DNA of 64,000 nt from Bacteriovoracaceae bacterium UBA4097 (GTDB taxonomy: Bacteria; Bdellovibrionota; Bacteriovoracia; Bacteriovoracales; Bacteriovoracaceae): the NCBI GenBank assembly GCA_002381765.1, contig DFXX01000044.1, positions 7,016-71,015 of the forward strand. The letters run 5' to 3'. The notes beneath the pieces were generated by a model. It made no database searches and was not told the origin of the DNA. It saw only the letters and a program-made list of their open reading frames with translations. How positions within the stretch are numbered: the stretch's first letter is position 1; each line of letters opens with the position of its first letter. Below, piece by piece: positions 42,512-50,616 of this stretch. The translations under genes and the position numbers were made by a program.

Positions 42512-45454
42512 CTACTCCGCCTGAACTTCCCTAATTTCACTTAAGCTCAAGGCACCTGAACTACCACTGGTAGCTCCAAAGACTCGGACCTGATCTATCA
42601 ATCCTCTAAACATACGGTTGTTAGCTGCACTTGATAATACTCTCGTATCAGCATTAAAATGCCCTACGGTAAAATCTTTGATGTCGATCCCCAGAGCACC
42701 CCGAGCATAGGTACGACTCACATCAAGAGCCGCTTCGGTAGTTGTATTTCCAAAATAAAAAGAGACATGGTTTGTGGCCTTAGTTGAATCATAAGTAATG
42801 GCAATAAATTGCCAATTTGAATAAGGAGCAGTGCTATTGCAAGAGACTCGGTTGAAGTTACTTACAGCAGGGGTGGAATCCGGCCATTCACCAATCGACA
42901 TACGAAGTGACCCGTAATTTGCAGCAGATCCACTATTGTTAAAGACGATATCGGCGCCCTTGGCCGTTCCATTATACTGCCAAGATACCACTCGGTTTCC
43001 TCCACTTCCCATGGCATTACTTCTACAATTAATCCAAGCAGTCACTGTAAAGGAAGTCAGATTCATCAACGGGGTAACAGGCCCCACAATATCCACAAAA
43101 TAGTTTGTACTCAAATCGGTTCCGAAATCAATAGAACTCATGCCACCACCTGGAGGGGTATTTAATGACCAACTAGGAGATGTATTAGAAAGAACGGCAC
43201 TGGAGAACCCAGAAGCACTTTTACCGGTATTAGCGGCTGCACGAGTAGAGTTTTCATTAAATAGGAGCTCAATGATTGGGTTAGGTACCACATTATAGGT
43301 AAAACTAGCTGATGAAGTAAGGCTGCCATCACTTACTGTAACATTCAAAGTAGAACTACCTCTTACTCCCGTCGCATGAGTCAGAGTCGCGACACAGTTT
43401 GGAGCAGTTCCCGACCATACGATATTAGAAACTGGAATAAGCGTGGTGTTACTTGAAGTAATTGAGAGATTATCAGAACTACAAACAATGGTATTGTCCA
43501 CATCACTCACAGTAATGCTCGCAGTTCCCGTATTGCCTTCTCTTGCTTTCACATTACTAATAATTCCAATACTAGGAGCATCATTAATACCATTAATGGT
43601 AAAGGTCGCTGTGGAGGTATTAGAAACCAGCCCATCTCCAGTCACAGTATAATCAAAGGAAGCCGCTCCAGCATGATTGAGAGTTCCGGTAACCCTCACG
43701 GTACAAACGCCAGCGCTGCAGGCACAGGCCTGACTGACAGTCACACCTTGTAGGTTGGAGAGAGAGCAGCTAGCAGCATGATCTCCTTCAACATCGGTAT
43801 AGCTCAAAGTAATAACACCACTCTGGGTCTCCTCGTTAAAAGAATCCGGCGTGATATGACTCGTTACCGGAGCATCATTAACTGAATTGATAGTGAAAGT
43901 CGCTGAAGAGCTGTTGGAAACTACTCCATTTGCAGTGACAGTATAAGTAAAGGAAGCAGGACCATGATAATTATTTGTACCTGTCACCTTAACTGTGCAA
44001 ACGCCTGAGGCGCAAGCACATGCCTCAGTAACCGTGACATTGGTTAGTCCAGAAATGGCGCAACTACTTGCTTCATCCCCGTCGGGATCAAGGTACAAGA
44101 GCGTAATCGCTCCGCTTTGGGTATCTTCATTAATAGCTGACGGAGTAATATTGCTTGAAACGGGAACATCATCTACCGAGATGATGGAAAAGCTTGCCGT
44201 CGAAATATTAGAGGTCGCTCCATTGGCGGTGACACTAAAATCAAAGGAAGCAGCACCATGATAGTTGCTAGCACCGGTCACCTTCAGAGTGCAAACTCCA
44301 GCGACACAGGCACAACTTTGGGTAACACTCACATGACTTAAATTTGAAATAGTGCAACTTGTGGCAAGATCCCCATCTCCATCTGAATAAGAAAGTGTGA
44401 TGAGACCACTTTGAGTATCTTCATTGAAAGCGGAAAGGGTCATATCACTGGTTACAGGGACATCGGCCACAGAGTTAATAGTGAAAGTGGCCGAAGAGGT
44501 ATTAGACTCCACTCCATTGGCAGTAACCTTGAAGTTAAATGAAGCAGCACCGTGATAATTATTAACACCAGTCACTTTTACGGTGCAAATGCCTGAAGCA
44601 CAAACACAGGCCTCACTTACAGTGACATTCAACAAGTCAGAGAGAGAACAAGCACTGGCCAGATCTCCATCAGCATCGCTATAGGAGAGAGTGATGGCCC
44701 CACTCTGGGTATCTTCATCGATGGCAGCGGGCGTGATGTTACTTGAAACTGGAGAATCGTCTACCGAATTTATGGTAAAAGAAGCAGTGGATGCATTAGA
44801 AGTTGATCCATTGGCGGTAACTGTAAAATCAAAGGAAGCGGCCCCATGATAATTACTAGCACCAGTCACTCTCAGCGTACACACACCTAAAACGCAAGCA
44901 CAGGCCTGAGTTACTGAAACATGATTTAAACCAGAAATATTACAACTCGTGGCAAGATCTAAATCGGCATCTGAGTAAGGAAGAGTTATTAATCCACTTG
45001 GAGAATCTTCATTGATGTCACTGCCAATAAATCCCGTAGTCACAGGTGGGGTATTAAAGCTATTGATGGTTACACTGACACTTCCCGTGTTTGAGGTTTG
45101 ATCTCCTACTGTAACTTGAAAAGTAAAGAGGTCAAATCCGACTTGGTTCAGATGAGGAGTATAGGTGAAGGCACCTGTGGCGGGATTAGTGATAACAACA
45201 CTTCCCTTACTTCCTTGAGCAATAATACTGAAGGCATGAGATCCAGAATGAGCGAAGCTTGCCGATAAATTTCCAATAACTGGGGTATTTACCATGGTAG
45301 TGATCGAACTATTAATCGCACGAGGAGCAGTCACACTTGTCGTGGCCCCGGGCCTGTGCTCCAGCGGAAGAGAGCTATGATCCAAATTCTGAGCTAAGGG
45401 ATTACACCCCCAAAGGGTGAAACTTAGGAGGAGAATATTAATTAAGTGGTACAA
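42512..45454 (-). CDS. Large repeat lipoprotein with LamG-like C-terminus
   Basis: 980 aa. The start is TTG 45454, unusual but convincing: GGAGG is seven bases upstream and the TTG follows directly after the TAG of the barrel gene. N-terminal lipobox in LLLSFTLWGC. An Ig/cadherin-like domain (about 55-136: GSVVITNPATGAFTYTP) precedes five 98-aa repeats (about 137-626), then a further Ig-like domain and a concanavalin/LamG-like domain (about 735-965: FTVTAWINCRS, WQFIAITYDS, GLIDQVRVFG). It is probably a surface adhesin or binding protein. Co-translated with the barrel gene. Confidence 0.85.
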   Translation of the reverse strand: MYHLINILLLSFTLWGCNPLAQNLDHSSLPLEHRPGATTSVTAPRAINSSITTMVNTPVIGNLSASFAHSGSHAFSIIAQGSKGSVVITNPATGAFTYTPHLNQVGFDLFTFQVTVGDQTSNTGSVSVTINSFNTPPVTTGFIGSDINEDSPSGLITLPYSDADLDLATSCNISGLNHVSVTQACACVLGVCTLRVTGASNYHGAASFDFTVTANGSTSNASTASFTINSVDDSPVSSNITPAAIDEDTQSGAITLSYSDADGDLASACSLSDLLNVTVSEACVCASGICTVKVTGVNNYHGAASFNFKVTANGVESNTSSATFTINSVADVPVTSDMTLSAFNEDTQSGLITLSYSDGDGDLATSCTISNLSHVSVTQSCACVAGVCTLKVTGASNYHGAASFDFSVTANGATSNISTASFSIISVDDVPVSSNITPSAINEDTQSGAITLLYLDPDGDEASSCAISGLTNVTVTEACACASGVCTVKVTGTNNYHGPASFTYTVTANGVVSNSSSATFTINSVNDAPVTSHITPDSFNEETQSGVITLSYTDVEGDHAASCSLSNLQGVTVSQACACSAGVCTVRVTGTLNHAGAASFDYTVTGDGLVSNTSTATFTINGINDAPSIGIISNVKAREGNTGTASITVSDVDNTIVCSSDNLSITSSNTTLIPVSNIVWSGTAPNCVATLTHATGVRGSSTLNVTVSDGSLTSSASFTYNVVPNPIIELLFNENSTRAAANTGKSASGFSSAVLSNTSPSWSLNTPPGGGMSSIDFGTDLSTNYFVDIVGPVTPLMNLTSFTVTAWINCRSNAMGSGGNRVVSWQYNGTAKGADIVFNNSGSAANYGSLRMSIGEWPDSTPAVSNFNRVSCNSTAPYSNWQFIAITYDSTKATNHVSFYFGNTTTEAALDVSRTYARGALGIDIKDFTVGHFNADTRVLSSAANNRMFRGLIDQVRVFGATSGSSGALSLSEIREVQAE
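43577..45046 (-). repeat. Five tandem 98-aa (294-bp) Cys-rich Ig-like repeats
   Basis: Each unit runs from PV(S/T)S.ITP..I(N/D)EDTQSG through LSYSDADGDLA, ..CACASGVCTVKVTG, NNYHGAASFDFTVTANG to FTINSV. Each holds four Cys at fixed places. Unit length looks constant where counted, so recent duplication and unequal recombination are likely. Confidence 0.85.
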
Positions 45455-46456
45455 CTAAAACCTCCAGGAAAGGCTTAACTCAATTCCTGTTTCTTTTTTA
45501 TCTGCTTTTAATATTGAACTATCCATATCTTGCTTCTGATAAAACACACCCCAGCTGGCGTGCATCTTTTTAAATTGTTGGGTCATTTCAAGCCTGGCCT
45601 GATGGCCGGTGGTGGCCTTGGTTTTATAAAGACCTTGATCTGTTGGTAAGTAGTACATGCCTTTAAAGCAGGCATTCACTTTAAAAGGATCTAGATTGAA
45701 AATTTCGGTTGAAATACCTACATCGAATCTGGGAATAGCGGCTGCTTCGAGTTTCACTCCCGGAGTCGAATCACTGATGGCCTTATAATAAACTTCTTGA
45801 GAAAGCGACAGACTGGAAAATAGCGATGTGTGATTTGCGAACATATAATTGGCCCCGATCCCAAACTGAGCAAGATTAAGATCAGCATTTTTAAGCGGGG
45901 AATTGGTATCAGAATCATTAGTATAACTTTCTTTTCTAAGTCCCAAAGTTTGAAAGAGGGAGATCCGTTCAGTGAGATACTGCTGCCAGGTTAGATTAAT
46001 GCCATAGTTTAAATTTGATACGATGGTGGCCTTACTTTGATTGGACTTATCCCGCCCATCGATGCGAGAGAAATAAAAAAGAGATCCGACCGAAAGTTTA
46101 CTGAATCTTTCAAATTTTTTTGAAGTTTTGGCACTCTCTATAGCTTCTTCATGAGGCTTCAAGATCTTCTCTAGCGGTAGTGGTTCTTCTTTGATAGCAC
46201 TAGATGCCCTCCACTCAAGTTCATCGCTCTTGGCAATCTTATTAACTTCCCTTCTCAAAGGCGGAATTTCTGCAGAAGGCATTTCTGCTGGAATATCGAT
46301 AACGATGTCAGCGCCTTTACGCTCAACAGCTTTTTCAGTGATAGCGGAAGACTTGGTTGGAGCTGGCCGATCAGATGAGGAGTAAAAAAATTTGGTGAAT
46401 GCCCCGGCAGAAGCAATAACTAAAGAGGACAGCAAAAGTTTATTTTTAAAATCCAT
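45455..46456 (-). CDS. Outer-membrane beta-barrel protein with periplasmic linker
   Basis: 333 aa. An N-terminal hydrophobic segment (KLLLSSLVIASAGAF) may be a signal peptide or anchor, followed by a Pro/Glu/Lys-rich linker (about 30-110). The last 220 residues alternate in barrel fashion (SVGSLFYFSRID, NYGINLTWQQYL, AQFGIGANYMF, RFDVGISTEIF) and end in SLSWRF, a typical outer-membrane terminal Phe. The downstream repeat lipoprotein starts at the next codon after its stop. The pair could form a surface display unit. The upstream gap 46457-46647 shows no gene. Confidence 0.75.
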   Translation of the reverse strand: MDFKNKLLLSSLVIASAGAFTKFFYSSSDRPAPTKSSAITEKAVERKGADIVIDIPAEMPSAEIPPLRREVNKIAKSDELEWRASSAIKEEPLPLEKILKPHEEAIESAKTSKKFERFSKLSVGSLFYFSRIDGRDKSNQSKATIVSNLNYGINLTWQQYLTERISLFQTLGLRKESYTNDSDTNSPLKNADLNLAQFGIGANYMFANHTSLFSSLSLSQEVYYKAISDSTPGVKLEAAAIPRFDVGISTEIFNLDPFKVNACFKGMYYLPTDQGLYKTKATTGHQARLEMTQQFKKMHASWGVFYQKQDMDSSILKADKKETGIELSLSWRF

Positions 46457-46647
46457 ACAATATATTAATGATATATTAATCCCAATCTAAAGATAGGCAA
46501 TTTTGGTCATTCTAAAAGAAGACTAAGCCAGTCCAATGTTTCTAGGGGGTTAGCCTCATTCACTCTGCTTTTCCCAGGTTAGGCCCTTCTCACCAAGATA
46601 ACTTAAAAGGATAAGCTTAATCATACCTGCCCCCTTTAGGAGGTAGT

Positions 46648-46701
46648 ATGGCCCGGGCCATAACAAAAGATAGACAGGCCAATGGCCTCAATTGTCCTTA
46701 A
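46648..46701 (+). other. Candidate leader peptide (17 codons)
   Basis: ATG 46648 follows a near-perfect AGGAGG and reads MARAITKDRQANGLNCP then TAA. One base later comes ATG 46703 of the receiver-like gene (TAATATG), a layout for translational reinitiation. ATGGCCCGGGCCAT (46648-46661) is itself a 14-bp palindrome, so initiation could be masked by structure or a bound protein. Confidence 0.4.
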
Positions 46702-46702
46702 T

Positions 46703-47065
46703 ATGGGAAAGGCCCATAATTGGCCAATGGAATTCAATCTTCTCATTATTTGTAAAAAATCACAGGAAGCTAAGGAATTGCAGCTCCAGCTGCAAAAGTC
46801 AGCAGGTGAAATCTTCTTGGTAAGAGGGGCCGAAGAGGCCATCCCCCTCATTGACTCTGAATCGATTCACACCATCATCTGTGGTGATGATTCCCTAGAC
46901 CAGGCCCTTCTTGCCCTTGATAAAACACAATGCCTAATCCCGCTCATTGTTCTCGGTCAAAATTTGGAGAATGCAGGGGAGGATTACCAGAAAGTTGTCT
47001 ATTTAAAATCAACCAGGAGCGAAAACCTTATTAACATCGTCGAAAGTTTCAGAAAACATTTCTGA
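46703..47065 (+). CDS. Degenerate receiver-like protein
   Basis: About 120 aa; possible starts are 46682, 46703 and 46727. The order NLLIICKK, IHTIICGDD, IPLIVLGQ, VVYLKS and a final amphipathic helix (ENLINIVESFRKHF) resembles a CheY-type receiver. An Asp sits near the phospho-acceptor place and a Lys near the usual KP, but the N-terminal acidic pair is missing (LIICKKS). It is most likely a pseudo-receiver. It precedes the LysR gene on the same strand. Confidence 0.5.
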   Translation: MGKAHNWPMEFNLLIICKKSQEAKELQLQLQKSAGEIFLVRGAEEAIPLIDSESIHTIICGDDSLDQALLALDKTQCLIPLIVLGQNLENAGEDYQKVVYLKSTRSENLINIVESFRKHF

Positions 47066-47151
47066 AATACTTCTGTCTGATAAAATCTAAAGATCGCTTT
47101 CTTCGAGCATTCTTCATTGTTTTAACTTAGTGATGCTATTAATCTGAGCAA

Positions 47152-48048
47152 ATGCAGATTAAAATCGCAGAGCAAGACATATGGCTTAACTGTAATCATC
47201 TCTACTATTTCTACATTATCGCTAGAGAAGGCAGTATTACCAAAGCTTCTAAGATCCTCTCTCTAGGTCTTCCTACCTTAAGTGCCCAAGTAAAACAGCT
47301 AGAGGCCTCTCTGGGTAAGGATCTCTTCTATAGAAAAGGCAATCAGTTAGTTCTTACTGAAACAGGGGAAATTGCTATGAAGTTTGCCGAAGAGATGTAC
47401 TCTTTGGCAAAAAATTTAGGTGAAGCTATAGGCCCTCCTACTCTGGCAAAAGAAAAGATTAGGTTAGGCATACAAAGCGGAATCTCTAAAAGCTTGGCCA
47501 TTAATACCTTTAAGGCAATTCGCTCTCTGGAGAATATCAATGTTTCCGTTTTTGAGGGACAACTAGAAGAACTCATCAAAAAGCTTAAGGCGGGTAAAAT
47601 AAATCTCATCCTGGCCAATGATCTTAAAGAGCTTTTAAACTACTCAGGCCTTGGCACAAAAAGTATTCTAAAGTCCCCAATAATTGTCTGTGGTCACAAA
47701 AAGTATTCGGGTTTAAAAAAAGGATTTCCTCATTCACTAGGACTGGCCCCTTTCATTATGCCTTCATCCTCCAGTAAACTCCGCAAGGAAATTGATCTCT
47801 ATTTCAAAAGACATGCAGTTATTGTAGATATTGTAGGCGAAACCAGAGACATGAATATCCAGAAGTCCCTTGCGCTAGATGGAGTGGGACTTATTTGCGC
47901 CCCACTCTCATTCATTGAAGAAAATTTAAACGATGACTTTATTGAAATAGGAAGACCACCCAAAATTCTGCAGGAAACTTATTTAATTTATTCAGAAGAA
48001 TCCGAAGATGACATATTAATCAAAAAACTCATTCATCTTTTAGAATAG
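47152..48048 (+). CDS. LysR-family regulator (NhaR-like), second paralogue
   Basis: 298 aa. DNA-binding N-terminus NCNHLYYFYIIAREGSITKASKIL..LSAQVKQLEASLG and two-lobe effector domain ending IEIGRPPKILQETYLIYSEE. Closely resembles the regulator at 16451-17335 in length and motif order. It converges on a minus-strand chemotaxis block, as its paralogue does. There is little Shine-Dalgarno signal before ATG 47152. Confidence 0.9.
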   Translation: MQIKIAEQDIWLNCNHLYYFYIIAREGSITKASKILSLGLPTLSAQVKQLEASLGKDLFYRKGNQLVLTETGEIAMKFAEEMYSLAKNLGEAIGPPTLAKEKIRLGIQSGISKSLAINTFKAIRSLENINVSVFEGQLEELIKKLKAGKINLILANDLKELLNYSGLGTKSILKSPIIVCGHKKYSGLKKGFPHSLGLAPFIMPSSSSKLRKEIDLYFKRHAVIVDIVGETRDMNIQKSLALDGVGLICAPLSFIEENLNDDFIEIGRPPKILQETYLIYSEESEDDILIKKLIHLLE

Positions 48049-48072
48049 GTCCTCGAACTCATGCTCGAGGAC
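48049..48072. terminator. Bidirectional terminator hairpin
   Basis: GTCCTCGA (48049-48056) and TCGAGGAC (48065-48072) pair perfectly around an 8-base loop, between the convergent LysR and receptor genes. Confidence 0.7.
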
Positions 48073-48086
48073 TCCATAATTAAAGA

Positions 48087-49835
48087 TTATACATCTTCGA
48101 AGCGGACATCGTCTTCAGCAGGAATGGAAGTTACCATGGTCCCCACTGCTCTTTTTAACTGAGGCTTAAATTCTGGTTTACGTGCCACCTTTTGCTTTAA
48201 CGGAACGACATTGCTTACTGACTTCTTAATCGGTTTCTCTGCCTTAAAATTCTGAGAAATCGAATTCTCTTCAGTTTGCTTTCCTTCGCCTTTGATCGTC
48301 TTGATTAGAATTCCCACTACTGAGCGTAAAGAGTCGGCCTGAGAGGACAATTCTTCAGCAGCACTTGCAGATTCTTCGGATGTCGCAGCATTGGTTTGCG
48401 TGACCTGATCCAGCTGATTCATGGCCTTGGTAATTTCCTGAACTCCCTGGGCCTGTTCCTGACAAGCAGTGGATATCTCATTGGCCATTTGAGTCACACT
48501 ACTCACATTATGAACAATTTCTTCCAGCACTTTCCCACATTCCTTAGCAATTCTACTACCTACTTCTACTTTTGAGCGCCCGGAAGTAACAAGTCCCCCT
48601 ACCTTATGTTTTGTATCATTCACAATTCCCTCTACCTTCTGGATGCTACTATCTAGCATGGAAGAGATCTCCATAGCAGCATTACCACTCATTTGGGCCA
48701 GATTCCCTACTTCTTCAGCTACCACGGCAAAGCCTTTGCCGTGCTCGCCGGCGCGAGCTGCTTCTACCGAAGCATTGAAGGAAAGAAGCTTCGTTTGAAA
48801 AACGATATCATTAATAACTTTAGTTTTTTCTCCGATCTCGGCAATGACTTTCACAATATCTGAAATCTGTTGATTACTGGCATCAATCTGCTCCATTATC
48901 GTCTGGTTACTGACACTAATATCATCTATGGCCACGATCATCTCTCTTACAACCAGCTTACCTTTTTCAGCACTGTTACTGCTACTGGTAGCAAGATCAG
49001 AGGTTCGTTGAGCATTTTCAGCATTTTTCTGAACCATTGAGTTCATCTCTTCAATAGAAGAAGCGGTCTCTTCCAGAGAGGCAGCTTGCTCAGTAGCAGC
49101 TTGAGAGAGCTCTTCCGAAGACGAAGCAATCTGCTGGGCAGCACTCGTCACCTGATTAGAATTATCTGTAAGATTGGCAATGATGCTAGCAATGGTTTTA
49201 TCCAAAGCTCTCATGATTAAAATGGCAAGACTAATCCCTGAAATAATAGATACAAAGCTAATCATTATCACCATAGTTCTAGCTGCTGCATATTCCAGAT
49301 CCGTTCTTTCAGATTCAGTTTTCATTCCATTTTCAAATTCTGAAACTCGAGCATCTATGATTTCTTCTATCTTTAGTCTTATGTCCCTGCCTTGTGAGGT
49401 ACTTAAAATAATGGCTTCAGACGTTTTATTTGATAAAACAAGGTCTTTCTCTTTTAAAGTTAGTTCAAACCACTCTATGTAGAAAGTAATAAAGGCTTTA
49501 AGAGTGGTCTTTCCAGCATCAGTCGCTACTTTAAAAAACTCTTCATACACTCCTTTGAGTTCAACATCGCGCTGATTTAAGCGATCTAAATGTTGCTTAA
49601 TATCTTCTGCCGTATTGGATGACAGCATATTCTTTTCATTAATAACTTGAATAAGAAAAAGGGATTTAAGTTTATTAGCGTAACCAAGCCTGGTTACTGG
49701 CCCATTCACTAACCGATTAAGTGATTCATTAATTCCATCCATTTTGGATAAACCCAAAACAGAAATAGCGATACAGGCCACAACAAATATCCCCAAAATA
49801 AAATAAATCTTTCCGTTCAAACTCCATTTACTCAT
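48087..49835 (-). CDS. Methyl-accepting chemotaxis protein, 4HB type (copy A)
   Basis: 582 aa. Membrane helix 1 (IYFILGIFVVACIAISVLGL), a helical periplasmic sensor of about 150 residues (4HB-like), membrane helix 2 (MVIMISFVSIISGISLAILI) and a signalling domain with QTKLLSFNASVEAARAG, then [16 protein letters not shown] at the tip. The C-terminus ends in IPAEDDVRFEDV, shared with the other two receptors here. It is the second gene of an operon with cheW (18 bases downstream of it). Ligand unknown. Confidence 0.95.
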   Translation of the reverse strand: MSKWSLNGKIYFILGIFVVACIAISVLGLSKMDGINESLNRLVNGPVTRLGYANKLKSLFLIQVINEKNMLSSNTAEDIKQHLDRLNQRDVELKGVYEEFFKVATDAGKTTLKAFITFYIEWFELTLKEKDLVLSNKTSEAIILSTSQGRDIRLKIEEIIDARVSEFENGMKTESERTDLEYAAARTMVIMISFVSIISGISLAILIMRALDKTIASIIANLTDNSNQVTSAAQQIASSSEELSQAATEQAASLEETASSIEEMNSMVQKNAENAQRTSDLATSSSNSAEKGKLVVREMIVAIDDISVSNQTIMEQIDASNQQISDIVKVIAEIGEKTKVINDIVFQTKLLSFNASVEAARAGEHGKGFAVVAEEVGNLAQMSGNAAMEISSMLDSSIQKVEGIVNDTKHKVGGLVTSGRSKVEVGSRIAKECGKVLEEIVHNVSSVTQMANEISTACQEQAQGVQEITKAMNQLDQVTQTNAATSEESASAAEELSSQADSLRSVVGILIKTIKGEGKQTEENSISQNFKAEKPIKKSVSNVVPLKQKVARKPEFKPQLKRAVGTMVTSIPAEDDVRFEDV

Positions 49836-49853
49836 GGCACATCCTTTTTGTTA

Positions 49854-50339
49854 TTAAGCAACTTTTTTTAGTTCATACACTGGTTCAAGTAATAATTTGG
49901 GATCAAGCCACATGCTAAGCTTGTCTTCCTGCTTTAGGACTCCTACAAGGAAGGCCATCTTCGGTACGATGCCATCTGAGGAATCGGGCAAAGGCTTAAC
50001 ATTATCTGATTCCACATAAATAACTCTTTGAATGGAATCCACCATCACTCCCAAAAGCCGGTTTTCAAGATCAAAGATAATGACTCCGTTTTGAGAGGTT
50101 GTTTTATCAGGAACAATCCCTAATTTTTTTCTTAGATCAATGACTGTTAGCACATTCCCTCTCAGGTTCATGAGACCGCAAACATAGGAAGGGGCCTTAG
50201 GAATGGGAGTCATCTCAGGGGGAGTCAGTACTTCTTTCACTTTAAGAAGTTCCACTGCATAGCTTTCTCCACCCAGGTAAAACTCTAGAAATCGATTAGC
50301 GGCCTGGGCTTTTTCCTTATCGTTTTCAAAAAGGCTCAT
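49854..50339 (-). CDS. cheW: Chemotaxis coupling protein CheW
   Basis: 161 aa from ATG 50339 (AGGAG seven bases upstream; the frame runs open further). A single CheW domain: FLEFYLGGESYAVELLKVKEVL, the NLRGNVLTVIDLRKKLG motif and LLGVMVDSIQRVIYV. It couples receptors to CheA. The adjacent downstream gene encodes a receptor, so this pair is probably one functional unit, working with the CheA encoded elsewhere. Confidence 0.94.
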   Translation of the reverse strand: MSLFENDKEKAQAANRFLEFYLGGESYAVELLKVKEVLTPPEMTPIPKAPSYVCGLMNLRGNVLTVIDLRKKLGIVPDKTTSQNGVIIFDLENRLLGVMVDSIQRVIYVESDNVKPLPDSSDGIVPKMAFLVGVLKQEDKLSMWLDPKLLLEPVYELKKVA

Positions 50340-50567
50340 TCTCAACTCCTGTTTATGATACTGCCTCATCGGGGTTAAAATTCTGAGACTGAAGATGAGA
50401 TTAAGAGTTCCTGATTGAAGCTCTGAACTACTTTGGGGTTTGCTTCCAGCTTTTTCGAAGTGAGTCTTCATTAAAAACGAAACCAAACCTAAAAAAGACT
50501 ACTTATGAATGGAAGAAGTTATTTGAAAAAAGCGAAGTGTGGACTAGATAATAACGAAGTAATGGTC

Positions 50568-50602
50568 AAAAAAAAAGACCTCTGGAATAAATACCAGAGG
50601 TC
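50568..50602 (-). terminator. Rho-independent terminator of receptor copy B
   Basis: On the minus strand the stem GACCTCTGG / CCAGAGGTC with an 8-base loop is followed directly by nine T residues. It lies just after the stop of the receptor gene at 50617. Confidence 0.92.
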
Positions 50603-50616
50603 CGAGTTTTCACTAA

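Noticed and set aside
43577..45046. CRISPR-like regular repeats
   Set aside because: The 294-bp periodicity is coding, translating as diverged Ig-like domains; there are no short identical repeats with unique spacers. No CRISPR array was seen elsewhere.
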